Of a DNA stretch of 10,096 nucleotides, positions 7,146 through 10,096 are shown piece by piece. Made by a program: the position numbers and the translations under genes. This DNA comes from Phoronis pallida (Eukaryota > Phoronida > Phoronidae): contig JAOXYC010252454.1 in NCBI GenBank assembly GCA_028565715.1, positions 1 through 10,096 on the forward strand, in the 5' to 3' direction. The stretch's first letter is position 1. Each line of letters opens with the position of its first letter. Under the pieces are notes generated by a model that saw only the letters and a program-made list of their open reading frames with translations, was not told where the DNA came from and did no database searches.

Positions 7146-7154
7146 GTATATTAT

Positions 7155-7184
7155 CAGAAATCTAGCAAGGTTGATAGATTTCTG
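7155..7184. repeat. 10-bp inverted repeat between convergent genes
   Basis: CAGAAATCTA at 7155-7164 is the exact reverse complement of TAGATTTCTG at 7175-7184, with a 10-nt loop. It lies about 40 nt past the AATAAA. A role in 3' end formation is possible but not shown. Confidence 0.55.
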
Positions 7185-7408
7185 CTACATGTATTATCCA
7201 TTGATTGTCGGTTTTCAGTGTAAAAATATTAATGTGACAACACTTCCTATTTCAACAGTTTCATACCCAAAAATTCATTGAGAAATTTGATCAACTCCTA
7301 GATTAAAAATTAACCTAAAAAATCAAACAGATAGAGATGTTGTAATGAGGCAATAACCAAATACTTGGAACATTTTAATGTGTTTTTTATATTCATGAAA
7401 ACAACAGG

Positions 7409-7414
7409 TTTAAT
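7409..7414 (-). terminator. Candidate poly(A) signal ATTAAA for the minus-strand carrier gene
   Basis: TTTAAT on the plus strand reads ATTAAA on the minus strand, about 180 nt past the TAA. A second copy lies at 7374-7379. No canonical AATAAA was seen nearer on this strand, so the choice is tentative. Confidence 0.35.
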
Positions 7415-7595
7415 GATTTTGACATGAAATCAGTTGATGTCTGTAAATTTACATTATTATTTTTTTTCGAGAGTAATTGCACAATTTATAAAATATATTA
7501 TTCCTTTTAAAGGAAGTTGCTGTATACAACTACAGTGACATCAAAATAGTCCATTCTCCACTGTACTATATCTTCTCCAATCGCACCCTAGCTCA

Positions 7596-7645
7596 TTACA
7601 GGGTTCTTTCCACTGTGTCATCAAAGAGATACGTCAGCACTAATC
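7596..7645 (-). CDS. MFS carrier last coding exon, stop TAA
   Basis: The acceptor is ggtgttgtag after a T-rich tract. The first two bases (GA) complete the Gly codon carried from the previous exon; then LVLTYLFDDTVERTL and TAA. LVLTYLF finishes the last membrane helix and the rest is a short cytosolic tail. At 50 nt the exon is easily missed by gene finders. Confidence 0.8.
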
Positions 7646-9166
7646 CTACAACACCATAAAGCGTTAAAACTCATTATTGTGTTACTGATAAGCTGTCCAT
7701 CGTTTCAAACCATTTTCGTCATACTATGAAAAATGTTTTTTCGTTACCATGACAATTTGTAGGGACAGAGACATCATACGTTTTTAAAATGTATGATTAT
7801 TGCTATACCTGCATAATAATAATAACCAGTATTTTTATACCGCTTTTTTATTCAAAGCGGTTTACAAACTTATAAATATTAAATCAAACATACATAAATT
7901 ATAATGAACCTACAGACAATCCCTGCATTTACATACATATAAACCTTAATATTTACAAATAACTAATATATGGGCACCTCACTACATGTAGGCCTATAGT
8001 TTGCTATTACCACGAGACTCTATATAAAACTTATCTTGTACGCAGGGCTTTATTTTGTGCAAATAAGGACCGTTAATAAAGCGTTTCGAAGCAACAAGTC
8101 TTTCCGAGTCACTTAAATGCACTTACCCGCAAACATGAAGGCCGACATGAGGCAGAACAGACCAAACCAGCCGAGTACCGAGTATAATGATGTTGACAGC
8201 ACAGCTCCAACGGGCGCAGTTACGACCTGGCGGAGAAACGTTTGTACTGTACATATAGTTTGTAAATATTAAACTCAACATAGATTGTGTTTTTTATACG
8301 ACGGCGAATTATTTCCTGACCGTGATGTAGCCTAATTTTTATACTATTTCCTACATCTGGGACAATAACAAAACTTTCAAAACACATTTTCACAATTTTT
8401 CGATTTTCATACGAACATCCTTAAAGACCCCAACCTAAACAATTGTAGATTACTTTCTGGTTAATTCAAATGAAAAAAAAAATTGCATTAAACTGAACTC
8501 GAATGAAAAGAGTATTAGTCAAAGAAGACGTTCATTAAAATTACATCAGCCACATTTGGATATATTACTTCACGTTGAAAAATTAAATTTGGGGTCGGTT
8601 TCTTTTAAAAAATGCAAAAATTTAAGAGTTAACAATATCTGGCGTACACTCACCGTAGCTGTGAAAAGAATTCCATAATTGATCAAGATGTATTGCGATC
8701 CGAATATCTTGGAACAGACCGTGGGAAACATTGAGAAGTTTCCACTAAATGTTCCAAATAACAGAAATATCCAGATGAAGAACATGACCTTGCCCGCGGA
8801 TTCTGTTATCACCAGCGTCATCATCAGTGCTATCATCGTGGTGCATAGAATCAGCATTGTAGTCTGGATAACAAGAATGAATAAAATTAGCTTCTTTGAA
8901 CGATTAATACCCAGGAGTGGCATTTTTTTTAATGTATTTTGTTGTTTTAACGCTGGCGATCGGTCTTTTTATTACTTTGAACGAATTGATGATATTAGAA
9001 ATGAAGTAATGATGATGGTGGTGGTGGTGTTATTGGTGATGATGATGACGGCTTATTTATGGTGATGACGATGGTGATGATGATGGTGATGATGAGTTGA
9101 TGATGATGATGGTGGCGATGATTATGATGATGATGATGGTGATGGTGGTGATGATGGTGATGGTGG

Positions 9167-9201
<35 letters not shown>

Positions 9202-10096
9202 GTGGCGATGATTATGATGATGGTGATGATGATGGTGGTGATGATGATGGTGGTGATGATGATGATGTTGATGATGATGATGGTGGCGATGATTATGATG
9301 ATGGTGGTGATGATGGTGATGATGATATGAATTTGAAAAGACAGAAAAAATCCGAACTGGACTTGGAATCGAACCCAGGTCTCCCGATTGCCGGTCGGTA
9401 GCTCTAACCAATTGAGCTACCCAGCCGGAGTTAATTATGTCTGAATATTTACGCATAACAGCGCTATTAATTAATATGATGATGATGATAATGATGATGA
9501 TGATGATGGTGGTGGTGGAGGTTGTTATACTAGTGATTATTGAACTCTGGAATAGGATTTGTTTACTAGTTGACGTGATTTAGCATTTGTTGAACGAAGA
9601 GTATACAGACGTTACTCACCTTAAATGTGGTTTTGTCCATTAAATAACCCCAGAATATCCGACCAACTGCGTTACTCACGGAAGCAAACGTACCGACCCA
9701 GGTTAGAAAGTTGTCATCTTGAATAAATGTTAATCCATATGCCTAGAACATAATTTAAAAAATGAGCGAATTGAATTGGAATTGTTTAACACCTTCAGGC
9801 GTTTTACTGATGCACATGAAAACTATCCGAAACTAAATAAATGATGATGAATTTTTCTTTACGAAATGAACAACATCTAGCAACTAATTCTGATTTTTTG
9901 TAATTAATTCCTATGAAGAAATAAATATCATTTTTTTTCTTTTAACCGTTTAGATTTAATTAGATTGTGCTGGAACAGAAAACACGAGAATTCGAAAATA
10001 TTTAAATGATAAAACTGATACTTACTTTGTATATAGTTGGAACAAATATAAATATTTGACTATTGAAGAATAGAATTAACCACAGATAATAGAATG
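7596..10096 (-). CDS. MFS carrier, oxalate:formate antiporter / monocarboxylate-carrier-like, C-terminal 183 residues in five exons (5' partial)
   Basis: Exons in transcript order: 10096-10026, 9742-9620, 8863-8654, 8226-8127, 7645-7596. All junctions are GT-AG and in frame, ending in TAA. The product covers roughly the last six membrane helices: a helix ending FVPTIYK, then AYGLTFIQDDNFLTWVG, then NAVGRIFWGYLMDK (the MFS motif-A repeat GRxxxGxLxDK in the loop between helices 8 and 9), a helix, GKVMFFIW, GNFSMFPTVCSKIFG, NYGILFTA, and a last helix pair ending LTYLFDDTVERTL. The NYG.LFT and FPT..SK.FG pattern is typical of the OFA-like group, which databases often name apicoplast-pyruvate-carrier-1-like in invertebrates. 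The likely role is carboxylate transport across a membrane; the substrate cannot be read from sequence. The N-terminal half lies to the right of the window. Confidence 0.87.
7646..8126 (-). other. MFS carrier last intron (481 nt) with a repeat fragment
   Basis: The donor is gtaagt and the acceptor gttgtag on the minus strand. It contains the hairpin-bearing repeat fragment near 7811-7870. The rest is AT-rich without recognised features. Confidence 0.75.
7811..7870. repeat. ATAATAATAA + hairpin fragment of a probable dispersed repeat
   Basis: A short ATAATAATAA run is followed by CCAGTATTTTTATACCGC, and then ACCGCTTT (7839-7846) pairs exactly with AAAGCGGT (7854-7861). A trinucleotide run next to TATTTATA-(A)GCGC-TTT...CAAAGCGC-TTTACA is a form I recognise as recurring in many marine invertebrate and fish genomes, probably the end of a non-autonomous element. 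The family name cannot be given from one copy. Confidence 0.5.
8127..8226 (-). CDS. MFS carrier exon: helix 11 and start of helix 12
   Basis: The acceptor is ctccgccag and the donor gtaagt; 100 nt, phase 0 to 1. It encodes VVTAPVGAVLSTSLYSVLGW and then FGLFCLMSAFMFAG. GWFGLFC is a common end-of-family signature in OFA-like carriers. The short exon is clear from its GC content against the AT-rich introns. Confidence 0.88.
8227..8653 (-). other. MFS carrier intron (427 nt)
   Basis: A GT-AG intron on the minus strand with donor gtgagt and acceptor gccag. AT-rich; nothing recognised. Confidence 0.78.
8654..8863 (-). CDS. MFS carrier exon: two helices, FPTVCSKIFG and NYGILFTA
   Basis: The donor is gtgagt. 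I place the acceptor at the ccag after a strong pyrimidine tract (8864-8867 on the plus strand), giving 70 codons starting TTMLILCTTM. This start gives a helix of normal length and about 23 residues from the FK of the previous exon to the GK loop, as I recall for the family. An alternative AG at 8894-8895 would add ten in-frame hydrophobic residues (KLILFILVIQ). The frame stays open upstream of either choice, so the sequence alone does not decide it. Confidence 0.83.
9008..9327. repeat. Compound (GAT/GGT)n microsatellite with higher-order repeats
   Basis: About 320 nt of GAT, GGT and GAC triplets. A longer unit, GGTGGCGATGATTATGATGA, recurs at 9111, 9201 and 9282, that is at spacings of 90 and 81, both multiples of nine. 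This shows that blocks as well as triplets have been duplicated. Open frames here (runs of Met or His) are by-products of the triplets, not proteins. Confidence 0.93.
9332..9430 (-). repeat. tRNA-derived repeat (SINE head or tRNA pseudogene), copy 2
   Basis: On the minus strand, 9426-9355 (72 nt) folds as a full cloverleaf: acceptor GGCTGGG with TCCAGTT (7 of 7 counting G-U pairs), a perfect D stem GCTC/GAGC, anticodon stem 4 of 5, and T arm CTGGG/CCAAG. The B-box is GGTTCGATTCC. The anticodon loop would be CCGGCAA, with C in place of U33, so a decoding role is doubtful. A T6 run follows after a few bases. The forced translation of this unit (GWVAQLVRATDRQSG...) is a familiar spurious hit from tRNA-type repeats in invertebrate annotations. 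Confidence 0.82.
9476..9519. repeat. Second (ATG)n/(GGT)n tract
   Basis: About 44 nt of ATG/GAT triplets ending in GGT repeats, on the far side of the tRNA-like unit from the main tract. Probably related to the larger array. Confidence 0.85.
9620..9742 (-). CDS. MFS carrier exon: AYGLTFI...GRIFWGYLMDK
   Basis: The acceptor is gttctag and the donor gtgagt; 41 codons, phase 0 at both ends. It encodes the extramembrane YG.TFI.DD.FL segment, a helix (WVGTFASVSNAVG) and the motif-A-like GRIFWGYLMDK loop. It is the most diagnostic exon of the gene. Confidence 0.9.
10026..10096 (-). CDS. MFS carrier exon (partial at window edge): helix ending PTIYK
   Basis: On the minus strand it reads FYYLWLILFFNSQIFIFVPT then IYK, followed by donor gtaagt. 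It is a hydrophobic membrane helix running straight into AYGLTFI of the next exon in phase 0. The exon continues beyond position 10096. Confidence 0.83.

Larger units (their letters stand above)
7146..7595. other. Tail-to-tail spacer between the two genes
   Basis: It holds a 10-bp hairpin (7155-7164 with 7175-7184) just beyond the plus-strand poly(A) region, and probably the 3' UTR of the minus-strand gene in its right part. It is AT-rich, with no open frame supported. Confidence 0.6.
8864..9619 (-). other. MFS carrier intron (756 nt) with microsatellite and tRNA-derived repeat
   Basis: The donor is gtgagt at the right end, and the acceptor ccag at 8864-8867. It contains a long (GAT)n-type tract, a tRNA-like unit and a second shorter tract, all listed separately. 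The exact left end depends on the acceptor choice discussed for the next exon. Confidence 0.75.

Noticed and set aside
8679-9065. Plus-strand open frame opposite the carrier exon
   Set aside because: Shadow of the MFS exon on the minus strand; the minus-strand reading gives recognisable membrane helices and motifs.
9097-9330. Plus-strand open frame made of Met and Val
   Set aside because: Triplet repeat read in frame; no coding content.
9355-9426. Functional tRNA-Ala(GGC) gene (copy 2)
   Set aside because: The cloverleaf is good, but C replaces U33 and the 3' flank is shared with copy 1, so I call it tRNA-derived rather than a decoding tRNA.
8995-9456. Minus-strand open frame with very long His runs and GWVAQLVRATDRQSG
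   Set aside because: It is the forced translation of the GAT/ATC microsatellite plus the tRNA-like repeat. No conserved protein and no splice support.
9008-9519. CRISPR-like or other spaced repeat array
   Set aside because: The spacing comes from triplet microsatellite blocks; there are no unique spacers, and the genome is eukaryotic.

Overview
The window is nuclear DNA from an animal. Genes are cut into short exons (50-290 nt) by AT-rich GT-AG introns, and the introns and spacers hold tRNA-derived repeats, foldback repeats and a (GAT)n microsatellite. Protein style and repeat type suggest a marine invertebrate, perhaps a lophotrochozoan such as a mollusc or brachiopod. That placement is inference and weak; nothing here fixes a phylum. 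There is no bacterial operon, CRISPR array, phage or virus.

Layout. (1) Positions 1-524 are the end of an upstream intron. (2) Positions 525-6352, plus strand, hold nine consecutive exons encoding the last 474 residues of a GKAP/SAPAP-domain protein that I identify as DLGAP5/HURP, a mitotic spindle protein. All eight internal junctions are GT-AG and stay in frame to a TAG stop. The first coding exons lie upstream of the window. (3) Positions 6353 to about 7145 are its 3' UTR, with an AATAAA at 7112-7117. (4) About 7146-7595 is a short tail-to-tail spacer. (5) Positions 10096 down to 7596, minus strand, hold five exons encoding the last 183 residues of a Major Facilitator Superfamily carrier of the oxalate:formate antiporter/monocarboxylate-carrier-like type, ending in TAA. 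Its 5' half lies beyond the right edge.

The two genes converge and nothing suggests that they work together: one product organises spindle microtubules, the other is a membrane carrier. Accessory content sits in the introns: a perfect 26-bp inverted repeat, two tRNA-like cloverleaf units with different 5' halves but a shared 53-nt block, two MITE-like foldbacks, an 8-bp hairpin beside ATAATAATAA, and a microsatellite on both sides of one tRNA-like unit.

I found no convincing new biological system. The best leads are the paired tRNA-like units with compensatory stem changes, the repeated short linear motifs in the HURP tail (RRS, F[TS]P, DLM, and an RVxF-type PP1 docking site overlapping an Aurora-type site), and the foldback elements close to splice sites.
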